Shown here one piece after another: positions 28,741 through 36,801 of a stretch of DNA of 64,000 nucleotides. Numbering within the stretch: the stretch's first letter is position 1; the number at the start of each line of letters is the position of its first letter. The DNA comes from Micromonospora okii. GTDB lineage: Bacteria > Actinomycetota > Actinomycetes > Mycobacteriales > Micromonosporaceae. The stretch is from assembly GCF_020884795.1 (NCBI RefSeq), contig NZ_BBZF01000015.1:227328-291327 (forward strand), written 5' to 3'. Below the pieces are notes generated by a model that had not been told where the DNA came from, searched no databases, and saw nothing but the letters and a program-made list of their open reading frames with translations. The translations under genes and the position numbers were made by a program.

Positions 28741-29916
28741 TCAGGGCCGCCAGCCGGTCTGCGCGGCCCACTCCTCGGCGCGGTGGTGCTCCTCGTCGAA
28801 CCACGGGTCCTTCGCCGTGGTGTAGGTGACGGTGTCCGGCGCGCTGGCCGCCAGCTCCCGCTTGAGTGCCAGGTACGCGGTCCGCTGATCCGGGTCGGCG
28901 CGCAGGTGGTCGCGCATCAGCAGCGCGTACCGCCAGCCGGGCGAGCCCTCCGCGCGCAGGTGCAGCTGCACCGGGCGGCCGGGGTCGGCGCTGCCGTGCA
29001 GCCGCTTCTCCCAGCGGTCGCTGCCCGGCGGGCGCGGATTGTCCCACCACTCGCCCGGCACCCGGGGGAAGCCGGCGGCGGCGAGGCGCTCGGCGAGGGG
29101 GCCGTCCGCCTCGGCGAGGCTCGGCACGGCGAGCTGGACGTCGATGACGTCCTTGGCGGCGAGGCCGGCCACGGCCGTCGAGCCGATGTGGTCGATGCGC
29201 AGGTCTGCCGGGGCGATCGCGTGCCGGATGCGGGCGGCCAGCCGGGCGTACTGCTGGGGCCAGGTGGCGTCCGGCCCGGCCAGGGCCACCCGGTCGGAGC
29301 GGACCACGCGGCGCAGGCGCACGTTCTCCTCGTACGGCAGCAGCCGCTCCTGCCAGAGCCGGTCCACCTCGGCGTGCAGCTCGTCGAGGCCGCCCTCGTT
29401 GGTCAGCTCCACGTCGGCCGCCGCGCTGCGGCGGGCGTCGTCGGCCTGCGCGGCGATCCGCCGCTCGGCCTCCTCCCGGGGCATTCCCCGGTCGCGCTCC
29501 AGCCGGGCGAGCCGGGTGGCGACCTCCGCCCGCACCACGACCACCAGGTGGTACGTCGGGGCGAGCCCCACCTCGACCAGCAGCGGCACGTCGTTGACCA
29601 CGATCGCGTCGGGTGCCGCCGCGGCGGCCAGCTCGGCGCTGCGGGCCCGGACCCGGGGGTGGGTGATCGACTCCAGCCGGCGACGGGCGCTCTCGTCGGC
29701 GAAGACCGCCGCACCCAGGGCGGGACGGTCGAGGGTGCCGTCGGGGGTGAGCATCCGGTCGCCGAAGGCGGCCACGATCTCCGCCAGCCCGTCGCTGCCC
29801 GGGGCGACCACCTCCCGGGCGATCCGGTCCGAGTCGATCACCACGGCGCCGAGCGCGGCCAGCCGGGTCGCCACGACGCTCTTGCCCGACCCGATTCCGC
29901 CGGTCAGTCCCACCAT
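28741..29916 (-). CDS. coaE: Dephospho-CoA kinase fused to a GrpB (UPF0157) domain
   Basis: The last enzyme of coenzyme A synthesis: it phosphorylates the 3'-OH of dephospho-CoA. 391 residues. Residues ~1-200 are CoaE: P-loop GLTGGIGSGKSVVATRLA, IDSDRIAREVV, and the DVPLLVE lid region. Residues ~205-391 form a GrpB/UPF0157 nucleotidyltransferase-fold domain with the marker DHIGSTAVAGLAAKDVIDVQ. This fusion is common in actinobacteria; the role of the second domain is not established. The ATG at 29916 is chosen, with TTG at 29919 and GTG at 29922 as alternatives. It sits between uvrB and rpsA as in mycobacteria. Confidence 0.95.
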   Translation of the reverse strand: MVGLTGGIGSGKSVVATRLAALGAVVIDSDRIAREVVAPGSDGLAEIVAAFGDRMLTPDGTLDRPALGAAVFADESARRRLESITHPRVRARSAELAAAAAPDAIVVNDVPLLVEVGLAPTYHLVVVVRAEVATRLARLERDRGMPREEAERRIAAQADDARRSAAADVELTNEGGLDELHAEVDRLWQERLLPYEENVRLRRVVRSDRVALAGPDATWPQQYARLAARIRHAIAPADLRIDHIGSTAVAGLAAKDVIDVQLAVPSLAEADGPLAERLAAAGFPRVPGEWWDNPRPPGSDRWEKRLHGSADPGRPVQLHLRAEGSPGWRYALLMRDHLRADPDQRTAYLALKRELAASAPDTVTYTTAKDPWFDEEHHRAEEWAAQTGWRP

Positions 29917-30005
29917 CAACACCACACCAGTCAACCCGATCAGGGGGCCGCCGCCGGCACCGGGGCTCGTCCGAGCACCCACCTCGCGCCCACCGTCCCA
30001 GGGTC

Positions 30006-30023
30006 TATTCTAGCGGTAGAATA
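30006..30023 (+). promoter_or_regulatory. Palindromic operator overlapping the -10 of the PadR gene
   Basis: TATTCTA-GCGG-TAGAATA is a perfect 7-bp inverted repeat. Its right half supplies TAGAAT, a good -10 hexamer 7 nt before the PadR start codon. This placement suggests autorepression from a leaderless promoter. Confidence 0.65.
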
Positions 30024-30029
30024 CTCGGC

Positions 30030-30563
30030 ATGGAGCTCACTCCGGCCGAACTGACCGTGCTGGGCCTGGTCATCGAGCGCCCCCGGCACGGCTACGACCT
30101 GGACCAGGTGATCGAGCAGCGTGGCATCCGGCAGTGGTCCGACGTCGGGTTCTCCTCGATCTACTACCTGCTCGCGAAGCTGGAGAAGCGCGGCCTGGTC
30201 CACGCGCCCGAGGCGCGGGCCGCCCCGAGGTCCCGGCGCGTGTTCCACGCGACCGACGAGGGCCGGGAGGTGGCGGCGCGCACGGTGCTGGCTCTCATCG
30301 AGGAACCCCAGCCGGTCCCGCACCCGCTCCTCGTCGGCATCGCCAACCTGCCCCTGCTCACCGAGCGGGAGTACGCGCGGGCGCTGCGCACCCGGCTGGC
30401 CCGGGTCGAGGCCCGCATCGAGTCGGTGGAGCGGGCACGGCGGGCGCAGTCCCCCCTCCCCCGGCCGGCCCGGGAGGTGTTCTCGTACTCGCTGAGCCTC
30501 CTCGAGGCGGAAAGGCAGTGGCTCGCCACCCGGGCCCAGGTGCGTGATGACGGAGAAGACTGA
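30030..30563 (+). CDS. PadR family transcriptional regulator
   Basis: A 177-residue regulator. Residues ~1-85 are the PadR winged helix (ELTVLGLVIERPRHGYDLDQ, SIYYLLAKLEKRGLV, RRVFHATDEGREV). Residues ~120-175 are a helical dimerisation region with many Arg/Glu, like the Vir_act_alpha_C domain. PadR proteins repress detoxification or efflux genes and release DNA on binding hydrophobic ligands. Its 3' end overlaps the start of the next gene by about 20 nt, so the two are translationally coupled. A palindrome covers its -10 box. Confidence 0.9.
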   Translation: MELTPAELTVLGLVIERPRHGYDLDQVIEQRGIRQWSDVGFSSIYYLLAKLEKRGLVHAPEARAAPRSRRVFHATDEGREVAARTVLALIEEPQPVPHPLLVGIANLPLLTEREYARALRTRLARVEARIESVERARRAQSPLPRPAREVFSYSLSLLEAERQWLATRAQVRDDGED

Positions 30564-31179
30564 CTTCAGGAAGACCCTCGACGCCTATCGGGCGAGAAGG
30601 GGCCGGTTCCGGACCGTGGACGTGCCCGACACGCAGTACCTCATGATCGACGGTCACGGCGACCCGAACACGTCACCGGCGTTCTCCGGTGCCGTCGAGG
30701 CCCTCTACCCGCTGGCGTACCGGCTGAAGTTCGCCAGCAGGCGTGACCTCGGGCGCGACTACGTCGTGCCGCCTCTGGAGGGGCTGTGGTGGGCCGAGGA
30801 CATGGACGCGTTCACCGTGGAACGTGACAAGTCACGGTGGGACTGGACACTGATGATCATGACCCCGGACTGGATCGACCAGGACATGTTCACCGCCGCC
30901 GTCGCGCAGGCCGGGGCCGGGAACCGCCCGTCGCGCCTCGACGACGTCCGGCTGGAGACCCTCTCCGAGGGGCGGTGCGTGCAGACACTGCACGTCGGCT
31001 CCTTCGACGACGAGGCCGAGGTGCTGGCGCGGCTGCACCACGAGGTCGTACCGGGTGAGGGGTTGCGGATGGTGGGCAGACACCACGAGATCTACCTCAG
31101 CGACGCCCGCCGGGTCGCCCCGGAGCGGCGACGCACGATCCTGCGGCAACCGGTCGCCGCCGCCGAGACGACCGGGTAG
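30544..31179 (+). CDS. GyrI-like small-molecule-binding domain protein
   Basis: A 211-residue SOUL/GyrI-like protein. The N-terminal TEKTDFRKTLDAYRARRGRF, the PDTQYLMIDGHGDPN strand and C-terminal GRHHEIYLSDARR are typical of the stand-alone GyrI-like (YdeE/CmlA-type) family, thought to bind or hydrolyse hydrophobic drugs. The conserved WWAEDMDAFT core is present. The start is GTG at 30544 or ATG at 30547, both inside the PadR gene, so expression is coupled. It probably senses or sequesters the ligand to which PadR responds (inference). Confidence 0.85.
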   Translation: MMTEKTDFRKTLDAYRARRGRFRTVDVPDTQYLMIDGHGDPNTSPAFSGAVEALYPLAYRLKFASRRDLGRDYVVPPLEGLWWAEDMDAFTVERDKSRWDWTLMIMTPDWIDQDMFTAAVAQAGAGNRPSRLDDVRLETLSEGRCVQTLHVGSFDDEAEVLARLHHEVVPGEGLRMVGRHHEIYLSDARRVAPERRRTILRQPVAAAETTG

Positions 31180-31181
31180 GC

Positions 31182-31240
31182 GACGGCGAGGGCCCCGCCC
31201 CCGGCGATCTCGCGATCGCGGGGACGGGGCCCTTCCCGTC
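31182..31240. terminator. Bidirectional stem-loop terminator
   Basis: Two 22-nt arms (31182-31203 and 31219-31240) match at 19 of 22 positions. They lie in the 71-nt gap between the convergent GyrI-like gene and rpsA. Confidence 0.75.
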
Positions 31241-31250
31241 GTTCAGCGGC

Positions 31251-32744
31251 TCACTTGCCGCCGGCGAGCTTCTCCCGCAGGGCGGCGAGCGCCTCGTCGG
31301 TGGCCAGGGTGCCGGCCGGCTCCTCGGCCTGCCGGCTCGGGGCCGAGCTGGTCGAGGTGGTGGTGCCGCCGGTGGAGACGGCCGGGGCCGGGTTGGCAGC
31401 GGCCTCGGCGTCGGCGGCCCGGGAGGTCTGCACCTGCTTGGTGTGGGCCTCCCAGCGCTGACGCGCCTCGGCGTACTGGTTCTCCCAGGTCTCGCGCTGC
31501 TTGTCGTACCCCTCGAGCCACTCGCCCGTCTCCGGGTCGAAGCCCTCCGGGTAGATGTAGTTGCCCTCGTTGTCGTACGTCGCGGCCATGCCGTAGAGGG
31601 TCGGGTCGAAGTGCTCCTCGCCCTCGACGAAGCCCTCGTTGGCCTGCTTGAGCGACAGCGAGATCCGGCGGCGCTCCAGGTCGATGTCGATGACCTTGAC
31701 CATGACCTCGGAGCCGACCTGGACGACCTGCTCCGGGATCTCCACGTGGCGCTCGGCCAGCTCGGAGATGTGGACCAGGCCCTCGATGCCGTCGTCCACC
31801 CGGACGAACGCGCCGAACGGCACCAGCTTGGTGACCTTACCCGGCACGATCTGCTGGATCGCGTGGGTGCGGGCGAACTGCCGCCACGGGTCCTCCTGGG
31901 TCGCCTTCAGCGACAGCGAGACCCGCTCGCGGTCCAGGTCGACGTCCAGGACCTCGACCTCGACCTCCTGGCCCACCTCGACGACCTCGGACGGGTGGTC
32001 GATGTGCTTCCAGGACAGCTCGGAGACGTGCACGAGGCCGTCCACGCCGCCCAGGTCGACGAACGCGCCGAAGTTGACGATCGAGGACACGACGCCCTTG
32101 CGGACCTGGCCCTTCTGCAGCTTGTTGAGGAACTCGGTGCGCACCTCGGACTGCGTCTGCTCCAGCCAGGCCCGGCGGGACAGGACCACGTTGTTGCGGT
32201 TCTTGTCCAGCTCGATGATCTTGGCCTCGAGCTCGCGGCCGACGTACGGCTGCAGGTCACGCACCCGCCGCATCTCGACCAGGGAGGCGGGCAGGAAGCC
32301 GCGCAGCCCGATGTCGAGGATGAGACCACCCTTGACGACCTCGATGACCGAGCCGCGAACGACGCCGTCCTCGTCCTTGATCTTCTCGATCGTGCCCCAG
32401 GCCCGCTCGTACTGCGCCCGCTTCTTGGAGAGGATCAGACGACCCTCCTTGTCCTCCTTCTGGAGGACGAGGGCCTCGATGTGGTCACCGACCGAAACGA
32501 CCTCGGCCGGGTCCACGTCGTGCTTGATCGACAACTCCCGAGAGGGGATGACACCCTCGGTCTTGTAGCCGATGTCGAGCAGGACCTCGTCCCGATCGAC
32601 CTTGACGACGGTGCCTTCGACAATGTCGCCGTCGTTGAAGTACTTGATGGTCTCGTCGATCGCGGCGAGGAAAGCCTCCTCGGAACCGAGATCGTCGTGG
32701 GTGACCCGGGTGGCGCTCGAGGGGGCCTCGATGCTGCTCGTCAT
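31251..32744 (-). CDS. rpsA: 30S ribosomal protein S1
   Basis: 497-residue mRNA-binding protein of the small ribosomal subunit. Four S1 (OB-fold) domains are visible, beginning GDIVEGTVVKVDRDEVLLDI, GSVIEVVKGGLILDIGLRGF, KGVVSSIVNFGAFVDLGGV and PGKVTKLVPFGAFVRVDDG. The acidic C-terminal tail ending TDEALAALREKLAGGK is typical of actinobacterial S1. The ATG at 32744 is standard. A TAGGCT box at 32927-32932 (minus strand) could be its -10, giving a leader of about 175 nt. The 370-nt gap to the next gene holds both promoters. Confidence 0.98.
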   Translation of the reverse strand: MTSSIEAPSSATRVTHDDLGSEEAFLAAIDETIKYFNDGDIVEGTVVKVDRDEVLLDIGYKTEGVIPSRELSIKHDVDPAEVVSVGDHIEALVLQKEDKEGRLILSKKRAQYERAWGTIEKIKDEDGVVRGSVIEVVKGGLILDIGLRGFLPASLVEMRRVRDLQPYVGRELEAKIIELDKNRNNVVLSRRAWLEQTQSEVRTEFLNKLQKGQVRKGVVSSIVNFGAFVDLGGVDGLVHVSELSWKHIDHPSEVVEVGQEVEVEVLDVDLDRERVSLSLKATQEDPWRQFARTHAIQQIVPGKVTKLVPFGAFVRVDDGIEGLVHISELAERHVEIPEQVVQVGSEVMVKVIDIDLERRRISLSLKQANEGFVEGEEHFDPTLYGMAATYDNEGNYIYPEGFDPETGEWLEGYDKQRETWENQYAEARQRWEAHTKQVQTSRAADAEAAANPAPAVSTGGTTTSTSSAPSRQAEEPAGTLATDEALAALREKLAGGK

Positions 32745-33114
32745 GTGGGCGGTTGCTCCGGTCGGATGGGTTGTCACAGCAGGCTGGTGTCGTCGCGGTG
32801 ACCTGTTCGCGCCAGCGGATCCGTCGCCGGGCACACCGAGAGATCGTTTGTGAGAAGCTCATTGGTGGCTCCGGTGACCGCGCGCCTGCTCCCTGCCGAG
32901 GCACACGATCCACGAGCGCATCGTCTAGCCTACCCGCTGCATTACCACAGCGTGCAAGCCCTCCCAGGTCTCCTCGGCCGCACCACCTGCGAAAGCGGAG
33001 ATTTGGCGCGGTAAGGGGTCGTCGCTGTCTCGTCCGTCACAGGAGACGCAGGAGTCACACGATCGTCGGCGGGCCGACGCGGGCCCGCCGGGGCTGGGCA
33101 CCTAGCGTGAGCGG

Positions 33115-33918
33115 GTGGACGACGACAGGGTGACCCGGCGCCGGGTGGACGCCGCAGAGATCCGCCGGGCAAACCGCCGCTGGTGGGACGCCGACGCGGA
33201 CGACTACCAGAGCGAGCACGGCGCGTTCCTCGGCGACGTGGACTTCGTGTGGTGCCCCGAGGGGCTGCGCGAGGCCGACGCCGGGCTGCTCGGCGACGTC
33301 GCCGGCCAGCGGGTCCTCGAACTCGGCTGCGGCGCGGCGGCCGCCGCCCGGTGGCTGGCCGCCCGGGGCGCCCGCCCGGTCGCCCTGGACCTCTCCGCCG
33401 GGATGCTGCGGCACGCCGCGCGGGCCGCCGACCGCACCGGCGTCCGCGTGCCGCTCGTGCAGGCCGACGCGCTCGCCCTACCCTTCGCCGACGCGGCATT
33501 CGACACCGTCTGCACGGCCTTCGGCGCGATCCCGTTCCTGAACGACTCGGCCGCCGCGATGCGGGAGGTCGCCCGCGTGCTGCGCCCCGGCGGGCGCTGG
33601 GTCTTCTCCGTCACCCACCCGATGCGCTGGATCTTCCTCGACGACCCGGGCGAGGGCGGGCTGACCGCCGTTCACTCGTACTTCGACCGCGCCCCCTACG
33701 TGGAGCAGGACGAGCACGGGGTGGCCACCTACGTGGAGCAGCACCGCACCCTCGGCGACCGGGTCCGCGAGCTGGTCGCCGCCGGGTTCCGGCTGGTGGA
33801 TCTCGTGGAGCCGGAGTGGCCCGAGGGGCACGAGGGGATCTGGGGCCAGTGGAGTCCGCTGCGCGGCCGGCTCTTCCCGGGCACGGCCATCTTCGTCAGC
33901 GAGCGGCCCGCCAGGTGA
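33115..33918 (+). CDS. Class I SAM-dependent methyltransferase
   Basis: A 267-residue methyltransferase with motif I VLELGCGAAAAARWLAARG, motif II PVALDLSAGMLRHA, and VARVLRPGGRWVFSVTHPM. The YFDRAPYVEQDEHGVATYVE insert and WPEGHEGIWGQWSP end are conserved in a group often found next to polA/rpsA in actinomycetes, which suggests a housekeeping substrate, but none is known to me. TAGCGT (33103-33108) 6 nt before the GTG suggests a leaderless mRNA. Confidence 0.88.
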   Translation: MDDDRVTRRRVDAAEIRRANRRWWDADADDYQSEHGAFLGDVDFVWCPEGLREADAGLLGDVAGQRVLELGCGAAAAARWLAARGARPVALDLSAGMLRHAARAADRTGVRVPLVQADALALPFADAAFDTVCTAFGAIPFLNDSAAAMREVARVLRPGGRWVFSVTHPMRWIFLDDPGEGGLTAVHSYFDRAPYVEQDEHGVATYVEQHRTLGDRVRELVAAGFRLVDLVEPEWPEGHEGIWGQWSPLRGRLFPGTAIFVSERPAR

Positions 33919-33974
33919 CGCGATCGGACAACGAGTCCGACCCGCCGGAGGGGGCGCGCGACTACGCTGGCCCC

Positions 33975-34577
33975 ATGAGCGCCGAGCCGATCGCGACACC
34001 ACCTGGCCCCTGGTGTCCGGACCCGATCCGGCAGCAGCGTGCCGACTACACGCTGGACGACCTGCTCACCCTGCCGGACGACGCCCCCCGCGTCGAACTC
34101 GTCGACGGAGTCATCCAGGTGACACCCTCCCCCACCCTGGGCCACCAGGACATCTCCTTCCTCCTGCGGCTGTGGCTGCACACCCACGCACCACGGCAGT
34201 TCCGTGCCGCCCAGGACGTCGGTGTACGGCTGTCCCGCAACAGCAGCCGCAGGCCGGACGTCCTCGTCTGCCGAGCCGAGATCGCCTCCACCGCCTCGCA
34301 GGTCGGCCCCGAGGACGTCGTCCTCGCCGTCGAGATCGTCTCCCCGGGCACCCGTCGGGTGGACCGGTTCGCGAAGCCGGGCGAGTACGCCGCCGCCGGC
34401 ATCCCCTTCTACTGGCGCGTCGAGCAGGGCCCGGTGCACCTGTACGCGTACCGGCTGAGTGACCGGATCGGGCCGGGCGGCGAGCGCCAGTACGAGCTGG
34501 TGGCCGACAGCGCCGACGTGATCGAGCTGACCGAGCCCTTCGACATCAAGCTGCCGATCGCCGAGATCACCCCCTGA
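33975..34577 (+). CDS. Uma2 family (DUF820) PD-(D/E)xK nuclease-like protein
   Basis: A 200-residue member of the Uma2 family, predicted restriction-endonuclease-fold proteins that are abundant in actinomycetes and cyanobacteria. The likely active site is present: Asp in RRPDVLVC, Glu in LAVEIVSPGT and Lys in FAKPGEYAAAGIPFYWRV. The N-terminal TLDDLLTLPDDAPRVELVDG is the family start. Biological role is unknown. TACGCT (33963-33968) 6 nt before the ATG suggests leaderless transcription. Confidence 0.88.
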   Translation: MSAEPIATPPGPWCPDPIRQQRADYTLDDLLTLPDDAPRVELVDGVIQVTPSPTLGHQDISFLLRLWLHTHAPRQFRAAQDVGVRLSRNSSRRPDVLVCRAEIASTASQVGPEDVVLAVEIVSPGTRRVDRFAKPGEYAAAGIPFYWRVEQGPVHLYAYRLSDRIGPGGERQYELVADSADVIELTEPFDIKLPIAEITP

Positions 34578-34719
34578 CGGCCGGTGACGGCCCGCCCTGG
34601 GTCGGCTCCACGTCGGCGGCATCGCGCCTGCGCCCGCCCCCGGAACATCCCACCTCACCGACGTGCCGACCGGCCGGCCGGCGTCGTTTCCGGCCGCCGC
34701 CCCCGGGTACCCGCACGGC

Positions 34720-34941
34720 ATGGCCGACAAGGAGGAGTTCCGCGCGGGCGACCACGTCTCCTGGGCCAGCCACAGCGGCCGGGCGTACGGCGTGGTCGAG
34801 GAGAGGCTGACCGAGCGGACACACGTACGCGGACACGCGGTGAACGCCTCGCCGGAGGCCCCGCAGTACCGCATCCGCAACGACGACTCGGGGCGGGACG
34901 TCGCCCACCGTCCGGAGGTGCTGCGCCATGAGCCGAAGTGA
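34720..34941 (+). CDS. DUF2945 (HVA1-like TUDOR) small protein
   Basis: A 73-residue protein of the DUF2945/HVA1 family. FRAGDHVSWASHSGRAYGVV is the conserved SH3/TUDOR-like start, and PQYRIRNDDSGRDVAHRPEVL the end. The function in bacteria is unknown. It overlaps the DUF3140 gene by 14 nt, so the two are coupled. Confidence 0.85.
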   Translation: MADKEEFRAGDHVSWASHSGRAYGVVEERLTERTHVRGHAVNASPEAPQYRIRNDDSGRDVAHRPEVLRHEPK

Positions 34942-35407
34942 CGATCCGCAGCAGACCTACCGGGAGTTCACCGAGGCGGTGAACATGACCCCCCGCGAGC
35001 TGCACAGCTGGCTGGAGAGCGACGAGTCGAAGCACGTCGGCTGGCGGAAGGAGGGCACCAAGGGCGGGGAGTCGGTCGGCCACGAGTCCGGCCGAAGGAT
35101 CATCGACCTGCTGCGCCGCAAGCGGGACCAGCTCTCCGAGGCCGACTACAAGCACATGCGCAAGGTCGTCGGCTACGTCCGACGGCACATGGCGCAGCGC
35201 CCGAGCGGCGACGTCCGGGAGACCCGCTGGCGGTACTCCCTGATGAACTGGGGCCACGACCCCGTCAAGGCCCCGCTCCCGCCGCCGGGCGGCCCGTCCC
35301 GCAAGGCCCTCCAGCGGCACGGCGCCCCGCCCGAGGAGCGCCGGGGACCGGGCCGGGGCCCCGCGCCCCGCCGGACACACGCCCGCGACGAACCGCGTCC
35401 CCGCTGA
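34928..35407 (+). CDS. DUF3140 domain protein
   Basis: A 159-residue protein. Residues ~1-115 match the DUF3140 pattern: EFTEAVNMTPRELHSWLES, VGHESGRRIIDLLRRK and DYKHMRKVVGYVRRHMAQRP, ending with WRYSLMNWGHDP. The last ~45 residues are Pro/Arg-rich and probably disordered. It may bind DNA like ChaB/Ku-associated small proteins, but that is speculation. It overlaps the DUF2945 gene and probably shares its transcript. Confidence 0.85.
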   Translation: MSRSDDPQQTYREFTEAVNMTPRELHSWLESDESKHVGWRKEGTKGGESVGHESGRRIIDLLRRKRDQLSEADYKHMRKVVGYVRRHMAQRPSGDVRETRWRYSLMNWGHDPVKAPLPPPGGPSRKALQRHGAPPEERRGPGRGPAPRRTHARDEPRPR

Positions 35408-35487
35408 CGGCCGCGCGACCGACGGCCCGACGTCCGGCGGCCGCACGACTCCCGCCGCCGGCCGCGCGACACTGTGCCGACGACCGC

Positions 35488-35518
35488 TTGACCCTGCCAC
35501 TGGCGGCAGGGTCGGAGC
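35488..35518 (+). promoter_or_regulatory. MerR-type promoter/operator of the SDR-merR operon
   Basis: TTGACC (-35, 35488-35493) overlaps a perfect 9-bp inverted repeat GACCCTGCC-N6-GGCAGGGTC (35490-35513). A dyad in the -35/-10 spacer is the hallmark of promoters bent by MerR-family regulators. The only MerR gene nearby is the second gene of this operon. Confidence 0.75.
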
Positions 35519-35527
35519 ATCAGCGGC

Positions 35528-36277
35528 ATGAACGACGCAGAGCGCAGGGTCATCCTCGTCACCGGCGCGGGCACCGGCATCGGCCGGGCCACCGCCCGCG
35601 CCTTCAGCGCCGACGGCGCCCACGTCCTCGCGGTCGGCCGCCGCACGGGGCCGCTGACCGAGACCGCGGCCGGCCACCCGCTGATCACCCCGCTGGCCGC
35701 CGACGTCACCGCCGCCGACGCGCCGGGCCGGCTGGTGGACGCGGCCCTGGAGCGGTACGGGCGACTGGACGTGCTGGTCAACAACGCCGGGATCGCCGGG
35801 GGCGGCCGGCTCACCGAGTGGGACGAGGCGGCGGCCCGGCGGCAGCTCGACACGAACCTGCTCGCGCCGGTCCGGCTGGCCCACGCGGCCGTGGACGCGC
35901 TGGCCGTGACCGGGGGGACCATCGTCAACGTCACCACCTCCGTCGGGCAGCGCGCCTGGCCGGGCTCGGCCGTCTACGCCGCGGGCAAGGCCGCCCTCGA
36001 CTCGCTGACCCGGAGTTGGGCCGTGGAGCTGGCCCCGCGCGGCGTCCGGGTGGTGGCGGTGGCACCGGGCGCGATCGACACGCCCATCGACGAGCACCAG
36101 GGCCTGTCCCCGCAGCAGCGCGCGGCGGTACGCCGGTGGCAGCTCGCCCGCACTCCCCTGGGCCGCATCGGTCGGCCCGAGGACGTAGCGTGGGCGATCC
36201 GGCAGCTCTGCGACCCGGCGGCGGGTTTCGTCACCGGGGTGGTGCTGCCGGTGGACGGGGCGGCGGTGGTCGCCTGA
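35528..36277 (+). CDS. SDR family NAD(P)-dependent oxidoreductase
   Basis: A 249-residue classical short-chain dehydrogenase. Cofactor motif VTGAGTGIGRATARAF (TGxxxGIG), NNAGIAGGG, catalytic Ser in NVTTSVGQRAW, catalytic Tyr/Lys in YAAGKAALDSL, and PGAIDTP. The substrate is unknown. The ATG at 35528 follows a MerR-type promoter, and the MerR gene starts 45 nt after its stop, so it is probably the regulated enzyme of a two-gene ligand-responsive operon. Confidence 0.93.
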   Translation: MNDAERRVILVTGAGTGIGRATARAFSADGAHVLAVGRRTGPLTETAAGHPLITPLAADVTAADAPGRLVDAALERYGRLDVLVNNAGIAGGGRLTEWDEAAARRQLDTNLLAPVRLAHAAVDALAVTGGTIVNVTTSVGQRAWPGSAVYAAGKAALDSLTRSWAVELAPRGVRVVAVAPGAIDTPIDEHQGLSPQQRAAVRRWQLARTPLGRIGRPEDVAWAIRQLCDPAAGFVTGVVLPVDGAAVVA

Positions 36278-36321
36278 TCGGCCCGGAGGCCGGTCACCGT
36301 GACGGGACGGGGGACGGGCGC

Positions 36322-36756
36322 GTGCGGATCGGCGAGCTGGCCAGGATCACCGGTTGCACCCCCCGCTCGCTGCGGCACTACGAGGCGCAGGGCCTGATCG
36401 CCGCCGAGCGGGCGGTGAACGGCTACCGCGACTACGACGAGCGCGCCGCCACCCGGGTCCGCAACATCCGTCGCCTGCTCGACGCCGGGCTGACCCTCGA
36501 CGACGTGCGGCTGTTCCTGCCCTGCCTGGACGGGGACGTGGCCGCCGCCGCGCCGTCCCCCGCCGGCGTCCGGGTCGGCCTGCAACGGCTGGCCGTGCTG
36601 GAGTCGCGGATCGCCGCCCAGGTGGCGGTCCGCGACCGGCTCGCCGCCGCCCTGCACGACGCCGCCGCGGCCTGTGTGGTCGACCTGGAGCATCCCGTCG
36701 GGCTCGGCCTGGTCGCGGTTCCCGGGCAGCCCGACCCGCGGAAGGATCAAGCCTGA
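36322..36756 (+). CDS. MerR family transcriptional regulator
   Basis: A 144-residue MerR regulator. Residues ~1-70: RIGELARITGCTPRSLRHYE, then NGYRDYDERAATRVRNIRRL, the classic winged helix. The coiled-coil and short C-terminal effector region (~75-144) has two Cys (DAAAACVVD and FLPCLDG) but not the metal loop of CueR or ZntR, so it probably responds to an organic ligand. The GTG at 36322 has a GGGGGA ribosome site. Its last ~14 codons form the left arm of a long inverted repeat that acts as terminator. Confidence 0.92.
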   Translation: MRIGELARITGCTPRSLRHYEAQGLIAAERAVNGYRDYDERAATRVRNIRRLLDAGLTLDDVRLFLPCLDGDVAAAAPSPAGVRVGLQRLAVLESRIAAQVAVRDRLAAALHDAAAACVVDLEHPVGLGLVAVPGQPDPRKDQA

Positions 36757-36790
36757 CCGCCCGGAGCGGGTCGGGCTGCCCGGGAACCGC
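36715..36790. terminator. 25-bp perfect inverted repeat between merR and polA
   Basis: Arms 36715-36739 (inside the merR coding end) and 36766-36790 are perfectly complementary over 25 bp with a 26-nt loop containing the merR stop. It separates the convergent merR and polA transcripts. Confidence 0.8.
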
Positions 36791-36801
36791 CGACGAGAGC
36801 C

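Noticed and set aside
34720..35407. Toxin-antitoxin module
   Set aside because: The size and overlap are suggestive, but DUF2945 and DUF3140 have no toxin features and no antitoxin DNA-binding motif.
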